Shown: positions 26,805 to 36,295 of the stretch, piece by piece | Layout: each line of letters begins with the position of its first letter | How positions within the stretch are numbered: the stretch's first letter is position 1 | DNA from: Microbacterium maritypicum | GTDB lineage: Bacteria > Actinomycetota > Actinomycetes > Actinomycetales > Microbacteriaceae | Assembly (NCBI RefSeq): GCF_008868125.1 | Contig: NZ_WAAQ01000002.1 | Span: 682,001-746,000 of the forward strand | DNA: 64,000 nt | Direction of reading: 5' to 3' | Program-made: the position numbers and the translations under genes | Notes under the pieces: generated by a model | The model's database searches: none | The model's input: the letters and a program-made list of their open reading frames with translations, nothing else | Told to the model about the DNA's origin: nothing

Positions 26805-26842
26805 GACGAAGGCCGTCGGGTGCGAACCCGGCGGCCTTCGTC
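26805..26842 (+). terminator. Terminator after the nuclease gene
   Basis: A 16-bp stem (26805-26820 with 26827-26842, one G-T pair), loop TGCGAA, 40 bases past the stop codon. Confidence 0.85.
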
Positions 26843-26871
26843 GTCTCCTCTCCGATGCACCGGCGACCGGA

Positions 26872-26899
26872 TTCGACACGATTTCCCGACGGCTAGACT
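26872..26899 (+). promoter_or_regulatory. Promoter of DUF3817-guaA (leaderless)
   Basis: TTCGAC at 26872-26877 and TAGACT at 26894-26899 are spaced by 16 bases. The -10 element ends six bases before the ATG at 26906. Confidence 0.55.
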
Positions 26900-26905
26900 G
26901 GAGGC

Positions 26906-27418
26906 ATGCCCGAACCGAAAGTCGCCAGCTTTCCGGCGATCCGCGGTGCGCTGAAGTTCTACCAGATCGCGTCGATCATCACAGGAGTCATGCTGCTCCT
27001 GCTGCTCGCCGAGATGGTGCTGAAGTACACGCCGATCCACCTCGAGCTCTTCCTCGGAGGCTCCGGGGGGCCGCTCTGGTTCGCCGGCGTCCTGGCCGGG
27101 CCCGACTGCCAGTGGTGGTCGCTCTTCGCCCCGTGGACGAACTCGTGCGAGATGACCTCGCTCGGCGACGGGTTCAACGTGTCGCTGTTCATCCTCGTGG
27201 CGCACGGCTGGTTCTACGTCGTGTACCTGTTCTCGTGCTTCCGCATGTGGAGCCTGATGCGCTGGCCGTTCCCGCGCTTCATCCTGCTCGCGCTCGGCGG
27301 TGTCATCCCGCTGCTGTCGTTCTTCATGGAGGCGATCGTCGCCCGTGAAGTGAAGACCTATCTCGCCACCAGGGAGTCCGCAGAGACTTCCGCCCCCGCC
27401 CCGGAAGGTGTCCGTTGA
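26906..27418 (+). CDS. DUF3817 membrane protein upstream of guaA
   Basis: A 170-residue membrane protein with three or four hydrophobic helices (after [38 protein letters not shown] and [19 protein letters not shown]). This is the DUF3817 pattern found beside guaA in many actinobacteria. A loop of about 45 residues between helices 1 and 2 carries PDCQWW and NSCEM, two cysteines that may pair outside the cell. Its stop overlaps the guaA TTG start by four bases, so it is translationally coupled to GMP synthase. Function is unknown. Confidence 0.85.
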   Translation: MPEPKVASFPAIRGALKFYQIASIITGVMLLLLLAEMVLKYTPIHLELFLGGSGGPLWFAGVLAGPDCQWWSLFAPWTNSCEMTSLGDGFNVSLFILVAHGWFYVVYLFSCFRMWSLMRWPFPRFILLALGGVIPLLSFFMEAIVAREVKTYLATRESAETSAPAPEGVR

Positions 27419-29001
27419 CCGAACAGTCCGAGACCCAGCAGCGCCCTGCGCTCGTCGTCGACTTCGGCGCGCAGTACGCGCAGCTGATCGCCCGTCGCGT
27501 CCGCGAGGCGGGTGTCTACAGCGAGATCGTGCCGCACACCGCCACGGCCGAGGAGATCGCCGCCAAGAACCCGGTCGCGATCATTCTCTCCGGTGGTCCT
27601 TCGTCGGTGTACGAAGAGGGTGCTCCGCGCCTGGACCCGGCGGTCTTCGACCTCGGTGTGCCGACCCTCGGCATCTGCTACGGCTTCCAGTACATGGCCC
27701 AGACCCTCGGCGGGGAGGTCGCGAACACCGGCCTGCGCGAGTACGGGGCGACGGATGCCGTGATCACGGGTGACGGCGGAACACTGCTGGGCGGCCAGCC
27801 CGCGCAGCAGAACGTCTGGATGAGCCACGGCGACCAGGTCGCCAAGGCCCCGGAGGGCTTCGACGTGCTCGCGACGACGGATGCGACCAAGGTCGCGGCG
27901 TTCGCGAACGAGGAGCGCGGCTTCTACGGCGTGCAGTGGCACCCCGAGGTCAAGCACTCCGACCACGGCCAGCGTGTGCTCGAGAACTTCCTGCACAAGG
28001 GTGCGGGCCTCGCCTCCGACTGGAACAGCGGCAACGTGATCGCCGAGCAGATCGAGCGCATCCGCGAGCAGGTCGGCGACGCTCGCGTGATCTCGGCCCT
28101 CTCCGGAGGTGTTGACTCCGCCGTCTCCACGGCCCTCGTGCACAAGGCGATCGGCGACCAGCTCACGGCGGTCTTCGTCGACCACGGGCTGCTCCGCAAG
28201 GGCGAGCGCGAGCAGGTCGAGAAGGACTACGTGGAGTCCACCGGTGTGCGACTGATCACGGTCGACGCGGCCGACACCTTCCTCGGCCACCTCCAGGGTG
28301 TGACCGACCCCGAGGAGAAGCGCAAGATCATCGGACGCGAGTTCATCCGCGCGTTCGAGAAGGTGCAGCTCGACCTCGTCGCCGAGGCCAAGGCCTCGGG
28401 CGGCGCCCCGGTGAAGTTCCTCGTGCAGGGCACGCTCTACCCCGACGTCGTCGAGTCCGGCGGCGGTGCGGGTACCGCGAACATCAAGTCGCACCACAAC
28501 GTGGGCGGTCTTCCCGACGACCTCGACTTCGAGTTGATCGAACCGCTGCGCGCCCTGTTCAAGGACGAGGTGCGTGCGATCGGTCGCGAGCTCGGCATCC
28601 CCGAGGCGATCGTCGGACGTCAGCCGTTTCCGGGGCCCGGTCTCGGTATCCGGATCATCGGTGAGGTCACCGCTGACCGTCTCGAGATTCTGCGTGAGGC
28701 CGACGCCATCGCCCGCGAGGAGCTGACGAAGGCCGGTCTCGACCAGGAGATCTGGCAGTGCCCCGTCGTGCTGCTGGCCGATGTGCGCTCGGTGGGCGTG
28801 CAGGGCGACGGCCGCACCTACGGTCATCCGATCGTGCTGCGCCCGGTGTCGAGTGAAGACGCCATGACGGCCGACTGGACCAGGATGCCGTACGACGTGC
28901 TGTCGAAGATCTCCAATCGCATCACCAACGGTGTCCGTGACGTCAACCGCGTCGTGCTCGACGTCACGTCGAAGCCGCCGGGGACGATCGAGTGGGAGTA
29001 G
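27415..29001 (+). CDS. guaA: GMP synthase (glutamine-hydrolysing)
   Basis: A 528-residue enzyme converting XMP, ATP and glutamine to GMP. The class I amidotransferase domain has its nucleophile at Cys88 (GICYGFQYM) and the His-Glu pair in [11 protein letters not shown]. The ATP-pyrophosphatase P loop is [12 protein letters not shown] near residue 230, and the XMP-binding end is KPPGTIEWE. It starts with TTG overlapping the DUF3817 stop, and no better start fits. With guaB and guaB3 nearby, all GMP-forming steps are in this window. Confidence 0.96.
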   Translation: MTEQSETQQRPALVVDFGAQYAQLIARRVREAGVYSEIVPHTATAEEIAAKNPVAIILSGGPSSVYEEGAPRLDPAVFDLGVPTLGICYGFQYMAQTLGGEVANTGLREYGATDAVITGDGGTLLGGQPAQQNVWMSHGDQVAKAPEGFDVLATTDATKVAAFANEERGFYGVQWHPEVKHSDHGQRVLENFLHKGAGLASDWNSGNVIAEQIERIREQVGDARVISALSGGVDSAVSTALVHKAIGDQLTAVFVDHGLLRKGEREQVEKDYVESTGVRLITVDAADTFLGHLQGVTDPEEKRKIIGREFIRAFEKVQLDLVAEAKASGGAPVKFLVQGTLYPDVVESGGGAGTANIKSHHNVGGLPDDLDFELIEPLRALFKDEVRAIGRELGIPEAIVGRQPFPGPGLGIRIIGEVTADRLEILREADAIAREELTKAGLDQEIWQCPVVLLADVRSVGVQGDGRTYGHPIVLRPVSSEDAMTADWTRMPYDVLSKISNRITNGVRDVNRVVLDVTSKPPGTIEWE

Positions 29002-30398
29002 GGAGCGCGACGCTCCCCGACACGGCGCCGGCACTTCCCGACGCCGTGTACGTGGTGCTGTCCAGCCGGCTGATCCCCGGTATGGACGGCGGCTACACGA
29101 TCGCGACGCTCACGCGCGCGCGTCAGCTCGCCGCCGCCGGTGTCGCCGACGGCACGGGACCGCAGCTGCTCACCTTCGATCCGGGAACCGCCGCCGACCA
29201 TGCCGAGCACCGGCGGGCTTTCGCAGAGCAGGGCGCACTCGCCGACCCTTCGCGTCTGCGCAATCTGTTCGATGAAGCGGTTGCGGAAGGCGGGGGAGCG
29301 GCCGACTGGCTGCGTACCGCCGCCGACGCCGCCGTGAGCGCCGATCCCGACGTCGAGTACCGGGTGCTGGCTGATCCCGAGGGGCGACCGTTCGTCGCGC
29401 TGCCGGTGATCCCGGGGAACCCGGATTGGCACCTGACCGAGGAGCCCGTGCTCGTGTACGACGCCGCGGGTGCGGTGGCCGGGGCTCTGCACGGGTTCCG
29501 CGGCCTCTACCGGGCCTGGCTCGACACGGTGACGGAAGCGTTCGGCGACCGGCAGATCATCGTGATCTGCGAGTCCCGACAGCTGGGCGAGCTCATCGCC
29601 GACTGGTCCGACCCGCGCCTGCGCATCCTGCACACGATCCACACCATGCACGTGGAGGCGCCGTACACCCCGGATGCGCCGATGAACACGCTCTGGACGC
29701 GGTGGTTCCGCGTGGCGGACAGGTTCGACGCCGTGATCTGGCCGACCGCCACGCAGCGTGACGACGTGGTGGCACGGTTCGGCTCCTCGGCCTCTCACGT
29801 CCTGGTGCCGAACCCCATCGCGCCGGTCGAACGCCGCGATGATCTGCGCGAAGACGGCCTGGTGGTCGTGCTCGGCCGCCTCGCACCCGGAAAGCGCATC
29901 GATCATGCCATCCGCGCGTTCCTCGCCGCAGGCGTTCCCGGCACCCGGATGGAGATCTGGGGCGGAGGCCCCGAAGAGGACCGACTGCGGGCACTCATCG
30001 AAGAGCTCGACGCCGGCGACCGCGTGCTGCTCGCCGGCTACACCGACTCACCGGGAACCGTGCTCGACCGGGCATCGATGATCGTCACCGCGACCGCCTT
30101 CGAGGGGCAGCCGTTGTCGATCGTGGAAGCGCTCCTGCACGGTGCGCCCGTCGTGTCGTACGACGCCCGCTACGGCATCCGCGACGTGCTCGAGCAGGGC
30201 GGCGGCGTGCTGGTCCCCAGTGGCGACGTCGACGCGCTCTCCGAGGCGATCCGCGCACTCCTGACCGACCCGGAACGACTCGCGGTGCTGAGCGCCGAGG
30301 CTCCGTCGGTCGCTGCAGCGTGGAGCCCTCAGCGTTCGCTCGACGCGCTCACCGCCGTGATCGCCGATGCCGCCGCGCGCCCGTCGCGTCGCGCTTGA
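28992..30398 (+). CDS. TagE-like GT4 glycosyltransferase
   Basis: A 468-residue cytoplasmic glycosyltransferase. The N-lobe begins with [20 protein letters not shown], resembling poly(glycerol-phosphate) alpha-glucosyltransferases (TagE/GtfA). The C-lobe has [30 protein letters not shown] and [22 protein letters not shown], the GT4 nucleotide-sugar site with the E-x7-E motif. The likely role is glycosylating a wall polymer such as a teichoic-acid-like chain. The GTG start overlaps the guaA end by ten bases; a start further in is possible. It is probably the last gene of the DUF3817-guaA unit. Confidence 0.84.
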   Translation: MGVGSATLPDTAPALPDAVYVVLSSRLIPGMDGGYTIATLTRARQLAAAGVADGTGPQLLTFDPGTAADHAEHRRAFAEQGALADPSRLRNLFDEAVAEGGGAADWLRTAADAAVSADPDVEYRVLADPEGRPFVALPVIPGNPDWHLTEEPVLVYDAAGAVAGALHGFRGLYRAWLDTVTEAFGDRQIIVICESRQLGELIADWSDPRLRILHTIHTMHVEAPYTPDAPMNTLWTRWFRVADRFDAVIWPTATQRDDVVARFGSSASHVLVPNPIAPVERRDDLREDGLVVVLGRLAPGKRIDHAIRAFLAAGVPGTRMEIWGGGPEEDRLRALIEELDAGDRVLLAGYTDSPGTVLDRASMIVTATAFEGQPLSIVEALLHGAPVVSYDARYGIRDVLEQGGGVLVPSGDVDALSEAIRALLTDPERLAVLSAEAPSVAAAWSPQRSLDALTAVIADAAARPSRRA

Positions 30399-30481
30399 CC
30401 GTCGTCGAGCGATCCTCGTAGAGCGACCACCCCTCACCGTGCCGCCCGCGAGAACTTTCTTCGGAGAGAATTCCGGGATGA

Positions 30482-30508
30482 TGTCGATCCGGGCCGTTCC
30501 CGTTCGAC
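30482..30508 (+). promoter_or_regulatory. Candidate ECF42-type promoter (TGTCGA-N17-CGAC)
   Basis: TGTCGA at 30482-30487 and CGAC at 30505-30508 are separated by 17 bases, upstream of the YciI gene that precedes the ECF sigma gene. This matches the -35/-10 signature reported for ECF42 sigma factors (TGTCGA and CGA/TC), so autoregulation is likely. Confidence 0.65.
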
Positions 30509-30557
30509 GTCATTGATGAGAGGGTCGAGAGACGGCCCTTCGAACAAGGAGAACATC

Positions 30558-30983
30558 ATGAAGTTCATGCTCATCATGCGCGCGACCGACGAGGCCGTCG
30601 AGGCGTACAAGGAGATGCCGTTCGAGCAGGTCATCGAGGCCATGGGCAAGTACAACGAGTCGATGATGAAGGCCGGAGTGCTCGTCGCCGGCGAGGGTCT
30701 GACCGACGCCGCCGAGGGTTTCGTGGTCGACTTCAGCGCCGAGAAGCCGCTCATCACCGACGGCCCCTACGGCGAGACCAAGGAGCTGTTCAACGGTTTC
30801 TGGATCCTCGAGGTCTCTTCCCGCGAAGAGGCTGCGGAGTGGGCCAGCCGCGCGCCTCTCGGACGCGGGTCGTACCTCGAGGTGCGCAGGGTGACCGGAG
30901 TCGAGGACTTCCCCGCCGACAACGAGTGGATCGAGAAGGAAGCCGGCTGGCGCGAGGAGCAGGCTCAGCGCGCCCAGCAGTGA
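30558..30983 (+). CDS. YciI/DGPF-domain protein linked to an ECF sigma factor
   Basis: A 141-residue YCII-fold protein starting MKFMLIMRATDEAVEAYKE, with the DGPF-type motif ITDGPYGETKELFNGFWILE and the C-terminal VRRVTGVEDF. ATG at 30558 has AAGGAG at 30546-30551. Such proteins are the standard neighbours of ECF42 sigma factors and are usually their targets; an enzymatic role is unproven. It is 13 bases from the sigma gene and preceded by an ECF42-like promoter, so the pair is probably one autoregulated operon. Confidence 0.88.
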   Translation: MKFMLIMRATDEAVEAYKEMPFEQVIEAMGKYNESMMKAGVLVAGEGLTDAAEGFVVDFSAEKPLITDGPYGETKELFNGFWILEVSSREEAAEWASRAPLGRGSYLEVRRVTGVEDFPADNEWIEKEAGWREEQAQRAQQ

Positions 30984-30996
30984 GGCGATAGCGGCG

Positions 30997-32292
30997 ATGC
31001 ACGCTTCCGCTCACGGTGAGACGGCGCGTTCGGCACCCGACCCCGGGTCTGCCCAACGCGCCGTCTCCGCCGTCTGGCGCATCGAGTCCGCCCGCATCGT
31101 CGGTGCTCTCACCCGGATGGTCGGCGACTTCGGTCTCGCGGAAGAGCTGGCCCAGGAAGCGCTCGTCGATGCGCTGCAGCAGTGGCCGACGGAGGGGGTT
31201 CCTCGCAACGCCGGTGCCTGGCTCACGGCGGTGGCCAAGCGCAGGGCCGTCGACCGGTGGCGACGGCAGGAGCGCCTCGACGAGCGTCTCGCCCTGCTCG
31301 CGCACGACCTCGAGCAGGAACAGGGGAAGGGCGGAGACCTGCTGTGGGATCCGGATGTCGTCGACGACGATGTGCTGCGTCTGATCTTCATCTCCTGCCA
31401 CCCTGTGCTCTCCCGGGAGGCTCAGGTCGCTCTGACCCTGCGTGTCGTGGGAGGGCTGTCCAGCGAGGAGATCGCGCGCGCCTTCCTGGTGCCGACCGCC
31501 ACCGTGCAACAGCGCATCGTCCGTGCGAAGAAGACGCTGTCCGCCGCGAACGCCCCGTTCGAGGTTCCCCCGCGTGAGGAACGCGCCCAGCGCATCGGTG
31601 CGATCCTCGGCGTGCTGTACCTGATCTTCAACGAAGCCCATGCCGCCAGCAGCGGTCCCGAGTGGATGCGTCCGGAGCTGAGTGACGAGGCCATCCGCCT
31701 GGGCCGGGTGCTCGCCGCACTGATGCCGCGGGAGCCCGAGGTGCACGGACTGCTGGCGCTGATGGAGCTGACGGCGGCGCGGTTCGCCGCGCGGGTGGAT
31801 CGCCACGGCGACCCCGTGTTGCTGGCCGACCAGGACCGCAGGCGCTGGGACCGCAGCCGCATCGCGCGCGGGCGGGCGTCCCTGGCGAGAGCGGACGCGC
31901 TCGGACGCGGACGCGGCGCCTACTGCCTGCAGGCCGCGATCGCCGAGTGTCATGCGGTTGCCCGGTCGGTCGATGAGACCGACTGGGACCGGATCGTGCT
32001 CCTGTACGAGGCACTCGGCCGCATCTCCCCGTCGCCGGTCGTGGAGCTCAACCGTGCCGCAGCCGTCGCGATGGCCACCGGGCCCGCGTCCGCGCTGCGC
32101 ATCGTCGATGAGCTGACGGGTTCGGGGGCACTGCGCGGCTACCACCTGCTGCCGGCGACGCGGGGTGAGCTGCTGCGTCGGCTCGGGCGCGAGGAGGAGG
32201 CGAGGAGCGAGTTCGTCGTCGCCGCCGGTCTCGCTGGCAACGATCGGGAGCGGGCGCTGCTGGAGCGGAAGGCGAGCGGGGCCGAGAAATGA
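30997..32292 (+). CDS. ECF sigma factor with C-terminal extension (ECF42-like)
   Basis: A 431-residue sigma factor. Region 2 lies at about 25-90 (AEELAQEALVDALQQWP; WLTAVAKRRAVDRWRR) and region 4 at about 140-180 (LTLRVVGGLSSEEIARAFLV). A 240-residue C-terminal domain follows with ERAQRIGAILGVLYLIFNEA and helical repeats. This length and the DGPF partner define the ECF42 group, which lacks an anti-sigma factor and uses the C-terminal domain for control. ATG at 30997. The next hairpin terminates the unit. Confidence 0.9.
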   Translation: MHASAHGETARSAPDPGSAQRAVSAVWRIESARIVGALTRMVGDFGLAEELAQEALVDALQQWPTEGVPRNAGAWLTAVAKRRAVDRWRRQERLDERLALLAHDLEQEQGKGGDLLWDPDVVDDDVLRLIFISCHPVLSREAQVALTLRVVGGLSSEEIARAFLVPTATVQQRIVRAKKTLSAANAPFEVPPREERAQRIGAILGVLYLIFNEAHAASSGPEWMRPELSDEAIRLGRVLAALMPREPEVHGLLALMELTAARFAARVDRHGDPVLLADQDRRRWDRSRIARGRASLARADALGRGRGAYCLQAAIAECHAVARSVDETDWDRIVLLYEALGRISPSPVVELNRAAAVAMATGPASALRIVDELTGSGALRGYHLLPATRGELLRRLGREEEARSEFVVAAGLAGNDRERALLERKASGAEK

Positions 32293-32332
32293 CTCGTCCC
32301 CCTCGGAAGCCGGAGCTGCCGAGGGGGACGAG
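32293..32332. terminator. Terminator after the ECF sigma gene
   Basis: A 14-bp perfect stem (32293-32306 with 32319-32332) with a 12-base loop starts at the sigma factor stop and lies between convergent genes. Confidence 0.8.
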
Positions 32333-32371
32333 CGGTGGGATCGACGTGCACGACGTCGCTTCCCCGGTGTG

Positions 32372-32644
32372 TCAGCTGCGCGCCTTCTGGCCGCGACCGG
32401 CGATCAGGCCGTAGATCAGGAGCACGATGATGGAACCCGCGATGGCGAGGAGCCAGGTGCCGAGGTCCCAGAACTCGGTGAGCGGACGGTTGAGGATCAG
32501 ACTGCCGAGCCAGCCGCCGAGCAGTGCACCGACGACGCCGAGGAGCAGCGTGATGAACCAGCCGCCACCCTGCTTGCCGGGAAGGATCAGCTTGGCGATG
32601 GCTCCGGCGATGAGGCCGAGAAGAAGAAAGCCGAGAAAACTCAT
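32372..32644 (-). CDS. GlsB/YeaQ/YmgE family small membrane protein
   Basis: A 90-residue protein with three hydrophobic segments: SFLGFLLLGLIAGAIAKLI, FITLLLGVVGALLGGWLGSL, and LLAIAGSIIVLLIYGLIAG. The glycine-spaced helices and GKQGGG turn are typical of the transglycosylase-associated (GlsB/YeaQ) family, often induced by stress. ATG at 32644 has AGGAGCT upstream. Longer upstream in-frame sequence is arginine-rich and not membrane-like, so this start is preferred. Confidence 0.85.
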   Translation of the reverse strand: MSFLGFLLLGLIAGAIAKLILPGKQGGGWFITLLLGVVGALLGGWLGSLILNRPLTEFWDLGTWLLAIAGSIIVLLIYGLIAGRGQKARS

Positions 32645-32754
32645 GGTCAGCTCCTGTGGATCGGGAGCCCCGGGGTGCCGGGGCTTCTGACATCCACATT
32701 GCCGATGTCGCTGCCTGAGTGCCAACCCCTTGCGCGCACGCCCCCGGGTATGCA

Positions 32755-32788
32755 AAGAGGCCCGCCTCCCTCGGGAGACGGACCTCTT
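32755..32788 (-). terminator. Terminator after the Bax-inhibitor gene
   Basis: A 15-16-bp stem with G-T pairs, 23 bases past the stop at 32811 on the minus strand, ending in CTCTT-type sequence. Confidence 0.75.
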
Positions 32789-32810
32789 CGTGATCTCGTG
32801 ACGTGCGACG

Positions 32811-33737
32811 TCAGTTGTTGCCGCGGACGATCGCGATGATGCGCAGGATCTCGATGTAGAGCCAGACCACCGTGACCATGATGCCGAAGGCGCCGAGCCA
32901 GCCGTACTGGCGGGGAGCGCCGTTGCGGACGCCCTGCTGGATCTGGTCGAAGTCGAGCACGAGCGAGTACGCCGCCATGATCACGACGAGAACGCCGATG
33001 ATGACACCGAGCGGGATGCCCATGATGTTGGCGCTGAGCATTCCGAACGCCTGTCCCTCGGGCAGCACGCCGGTCCACATGAGGACGACGTTCAGCAGCG
33101 AGAAGACCAGGTAGCCGATCATGGCGATCATGAAGATCTTGGTCGCCTTCTTCGACGCGCGGATCTTGCCGCTCGCGAAGAGGGCCAGGGTCACACCGAC
33201 GACCGAGACGGTCGCGAGGGTCGCCTGGAAGACGATGCCGGGGTAGATGACCTCGAAGAACGACGAGATGCCACCGATGAAGAGGCCCTCGAACGCGGCG
33301 TAGGCGAAGATCAGCGCGGGCCGGACCTTCTTGCGCGACGTGAACGTGATGACCATCGCGAGCACGAAGCCGCCGAGTGCGCCGACGATCCACGGCAGCA
33401 TGTTGGGCTGGAAGTCGCTGTACGGGTTGTACTTCGGCACATCCAGGCCACCGAGCGTCAGCACCCAGCCGATCGCGGCGGTGACGAGAAGGATGCCGAA
33501 CAGGCCGGCGGTCTTCCAGACCGTGTCCTCGACCGACATGCGGTCGGTTTCGATGGCACCGGCCGGCGGGGCGGCGTACATGCCTTCGAGCTGTGCGTTG
33601 GCGGCGGCGTCCATCGCCCCGTGCTGGAGCGAGGCGTTCTGCGCGCCCTGGGCAGCCTGAGGTCCGCCCGGGTACGTCGCGACGTTGCGCGGGTCCTGCT
33701 GCTGGAAAGCAGGGTTGTTGAAAGCGAAGTTGCTCAT
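32811..33737 (-). CDS. Bax inhibitor-1/YccA family membrane protein
   Basis: A 308-residue protein. Residues 1-70 are a hydrophilic Gln/Ala-rich tail. Seven hydrophobic helices follow, including FIGGISSFFEVIYPGIVFQA and the C-terminal YSLVLDFDQIQQGV and WLGAFGIMVTVVWLYIEILRI segments with the conserved aspartates of the pH-sensing BI-1 family. It is a predicted membrane channel or leak protein of unknown physiological role in bacteria. ATG at 33737 has GGAG upstream; divergent from the GDPD gene. Confidence 0.88.
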   Translation of the reverse strand: MSNFAFNNPAFQQQDPRNVATYPGGPQAAQGAQNASLQHGAMDAAANAQLEGMYAAPPAGAIETDRMSVEDTVWKTAGLFGILLVTAAIGWVLTLGGLDVPKYNPYSDFQPNMLPWIVGALGGFVLAMVITFTSRKKVRPALIFAYAAFEGLFIGGISSFFEVIYPGIVFQATLATVSVVGVTLALFASGKIRASKKATKIFMIAMIGYLVFSLLNVVLMWTGVLPEGQAFGMLSANIMGIPLGVIIGVLVVIMAAYSLVLDFDQIQQGVRNGAPRQYGWLGAFGIMVTVVWLYIEILRIIAIVRGNN

Positions 33738-33815
33738 TGGTGGGCCTCACTCCAAAGGGGGGTAGTAGGTCTCTTGCCTCAACGATACTCGGGAGGGGAC
33801 GTCGACGGGGTGTTC

Positions 33816-33821
33816 TACGCT
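33816..33821 (+). promoter_or_regulatory. -10 hexamer (TACGCT), leaderless promoter of the GDPD gene
   Basis: TACGCT ends six bases before the GTG at 33828. No ribosome-binding sequence is present in the interval. Confidence 0.45.
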
Positions 33822-33827
33822 GAGAGC

Positions 33828-34814
33828 GTGCCCAGGAAATCACCCCTCGTCATCGGGCACCGCGGTGCGCCCGGCTACCGTCCGGAGCACAGTCGCTCCT
33901 CCTACGAGCTCGCGCTCGCCATGGGAGTCGATGCGGTCGAGCCCGACGTCGTGGCGACGAAGGACGGTGTGCTCATCGTGCGGCACGAGAACGAGATCTC
34001 GGGCACGACCGATGTGGCCGAGCATCCCGAGTTCGCCGACCGCAAGACGACCAAGCGCGTCGACGGGCAGGCGCTGACCGGATGGTTCAGCGAGGACTTC
34101 ACCTGGGCCGAGCTGTCCACGCTGCGGATCCGCGAACGACTGCCGGAGGTGCGGACGTCGAGTGCGAGCTTCGACGGTGCCCAGCCGATCCTGCGCCTGC
34201 GGGACGTGCTCGACATCGTGCGTGACGGGTCGGCGGAGCACGGACGCGAGATCGGTGTGGTGCTCGAGGTCAAGCACGCCACGTACTTCGCGAGCATCGG
34301 CCTCGACCTGGCCCCGCTGATCGACCGCGAGCTGCGCGAGGCCGGATGGGCGGAGGGCGAGCTGCCGCTGGTGATCGAGTGCTTCGAGTCGACGGTGCTC
34401 GGTCAGCTGCGCGAGCGCGGGATCTCTGCGTCGTACATCTATCTGATCGAGGCGTCGGGGCGTCCGTACGACCTCCTGACGGCCGAGGGCTCGCACGCGC
34501 TCACGTACAAGGCGACGGTGAAGGCCCAGGGGCTCGACGGCCTCGTCGGGCGCGTCGACGGCATCAGCGTGAGCAAGAAGATGCTGCTCGACCGCGGCAA
34601 CACGATCGTCGCCGACGCGCACGCACGAGGCCTCCAGGTGTTCACCTGGACGTGCCGCCCGGAGAACGCCTTCCTCGCGGCGGAGTTCCGCGGCCAGGGT
34701 GGACGCGGCGACTACGGCGACTACGAGGCGGAGTGGGGAGTCATCGCCCGCCAGGGCATCGACGGCGTGTTCGTCGATCATCCGGATCTGGGCGTCGCCT
34801 TCTTCCGCAGCTGA
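33828..34814 (+). CDS. Glycerophosphodiester phosphodiesterase
   Basis: A 328-residue GDPD TIM barrel. Catalytic motif IGHRGAPGYRPEHS holds His11 and Arg12; EPDVVATKDG supplies metal ligands Glu38 and Asp40, and VRHE gives His53. The late motif VFTWTCRPENAFL is the conserved Trp segment. No signal peptide is visible, so it acts in the cytoplasm, releasing glycerol-3-phosphate from phospholipid head-group diesters. A long insertion around residues 75-120 is larger than in bacterial UgpQ. The GTG start is chosen because the HRG motif begins at residue 11 and a -10 element lies just upstream. Confidence 0.9.
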   Translation: MPRKSPLVIGHRGAPGYRPEHSRSSYELALAMGVDAVEPDVVATKDGVLIVRHENEISGTTDVAEHPEFADRKTTKRVDGQALTGWFSEDFTWAELSTLRIRERLPEVRTSSASFDGAQPILRLRDVLDIVRDGSAEHGREIGVVLEVKHATYFASIGLDLAPLIDRELREAGWAEGELPLVIECFESTVLGQLRERGISASYIYLIEASGRPYDLLTAEGSHALTYKATVKAQGLDGLVGRVDGISVSKKMLLDRGNTIVADAHARGLQVFTWTCRPENAFLAAEFRGQGGRGDYGDYEAEWGVIARQGIDGVFVDHPDLGVAFFRS

Positions 34815-34847
34815 CCTGCGCGCGGGCTCAGAGTGCGTGGAGCCCGC

Positions 34848-35246
34848 TCAGAGCGTGCGGTCGAAGGCGCCCCTGCGGGTGGAGACGATCTCCTTGCCGA
34901 GCGGCATGAGAGAGACCGGCACCATCTTGAAGTCGGCGATGCCCATCGGGATGCCGATGATCGTGATGCACAGCAGGATGCCCGAGACGATGTGGCCGAT
35001 CGCGAGCCACCACCCCGCGAGGATCACCCACAGCACGTTGCCGAGGAACGACCCGACGCCCGCGGTCGGCTTGCTGATGACCTCGCGGCCGAACGGCCAG
35101 ATCGCGTATGCGGCGATGCGGAAGGAGGCGATCGCCCACGGGATCGTGATGATCGGGATGCACAGCAGGATGCCGGCCAGGACGTACCCGAGGAAGAGGG
35201 CCCATCCGGCCAGGATGATCCAGATGATGTTGAGGATCGTGCGCAT
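34848..35246 (-). CDS. YccF-domain membrane protein
   Basis: A 132-residue protein made of two similar halves. Each half has a helix pair and the YccF motif: ILLCIPIITIPWAIASFRIAAYAIWPFG in the first and ILLCITIIGIPMGIADFKM in the second, the latter followed by LMPLGKEIV. YccF proteins are small inner-membrane proteins of unknown function. Divergent from the ABC exporter; convergent with GDPD. Confidence 0.87.
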   Translation of the reverse strand: MRTILNIIWIILAGWALFLGYVLAGILLCIPIITIPWAIASFRIAAYAIWPFGREVISKPTAGVGSFLGNVLWVILAGWWLAIGHIVSGILLCITIIGIPMGIADFKMVPVSLMPLGKEIVSTRRGAFDRTL

Positions 35247-35323
35247 GAGCTGATTGTGTCACCTGTGTTCGGGTGGGCCTGAGCATCCGCCCCGAGGTCC
35301 GGGGTGCGACGGTTCCCCGATGC

Positions 35324-35329
35324 CAGACT
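35324..35329 (+). promoter_or_regulatory. -10 hexamer (CAGACT), leaderless promoter of the ABC exporter
   Basis: CAGACT ends six bases before the ATG at 35336, the same geometry as the other leaderless promoters, with a weaker first base. Confidence 0.4.
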
Positions 35330-35335
35330 GACCGC

Positions 35336-36295
35336 ATGACCGGAATCGTGGTGCAAGACGTCAGTAGAGCGTTCGGGACGGTGCAGGCGGTGAGGGGGGC
35401 CACTCTTCGGGCCGAGCCCGGCCGCGTGACCGGCCTCGTGGGGCCGAACGGAGCAGGCAAGACGACGCTGCTCCTGATGCTCGCCTCCCTCCTCGCCCCC
35501 GACACCGGGACGATCAGCATCGGGGGTGTCGATCCATCCGTCGATCCGCTGGCGGCGAGACGTCTTCTCGGGTGGATGCCGGACGCTCTCGGCGCCTGGC
35601 CGTCGCTCACGGCGCGGGAGACCATCGTCACGACCGCTCGCCTGTACGGCATCGACAAGCCCGAGGCCGCGGTCCGTGCCGAGCAGCTGCTGGCGCTCGT
35701 CGGGCTCGCCGACCTCGCCGATTCCCCCGCGAAGGTGCTGTCCCGCGGGCAGAAGCAGAAGCTCGGACTGGCCCGTGCCCTCGTGCACGACCCGAAGGTG
35801 CTGCTCCTCGACGAGCCGGCTTCCGGCCTCGACCCGGAGGCGCGTGTGCAGCTGCGCGTGCTGCTGCGCCGTTTCGCGGCGGAGGGTCGCACGGTGCTGA
35901 TCTCGAGCCACATCCTCTCGGAGCTCGAGGAGGTCGTCGACGACGCGGTGTTCCTCGTCGCCGGTGCCGTCGTCGATGCCGCTCCCGCCCGGAGCATGGT
36001 GCGCGCCTGGCGGGTGCGCCTCGCCGGCGCGACCCCGGAGCGGATGAACGCCGATGCCTGGCAGGTGGCCTCGAACCTCGGCATCGCCCCCGAGTCGCTC
36101 GCCCAGGATCGCGGCGCGGTGCTCGTCGGGTTCGAGGGGGAGGACGCCGCGGCGCAGGCCCTGCGGCATCTCGTCGAAGCGGGACTCCCTGTCGTGGAGT
36201 TCGCACCGGCGCAGAGCCAGCTGGAGCACACGTTCCTGAACCTGCAGCACGCGACACCACACCAGGCACCCACCGGAACGGAGGCGGGCGCATGA
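35336..36295 (+). CDS. ABC-2 type exporter ATP-binding protein
   Basis: A 319-residue ATPase with Walker A GPNGAGKTT at 36-44, Q loop LGWMPDALG, signature LSRGQKQKLGLARAL, Walker B LLLDEPASGLDP and switch His in ISSHILSELEE. The final 100 residues are a variable domain. It resembles NatA/CcmA-type exporters. The stop overlaps the permease ATG by four bases, forming a two-gene exporter. Substrate unknown. Confidence 0.9.
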   Translation: MTGIVVQDVSRAFGTVQAVRGATLRAEPGRVTGLVGPNGAGKTTLLLMLASLLAPDTGTISIGGVDPSVDPLAARRLLGWMPDALGAWPSLTARETIVTTARLYGIDKPEAAVRAEQLLALVGLADLADSPAKVLSRGQKQKLGLARALVHDPKVLLLDEPASGLDPEARVQLRVLLRRFAAEGRTVLISSHILSELEEVVDDAVFLVAGAVVDAAPARSMVRAWRVRLAGATPERMNADAWQVASNLGIAPESLAQDRGAVLVGFEGEDAAAQALRHLVEAGLPVVEFAPAQSQLEHTFLNLQHATPHQAPTGTEAGA

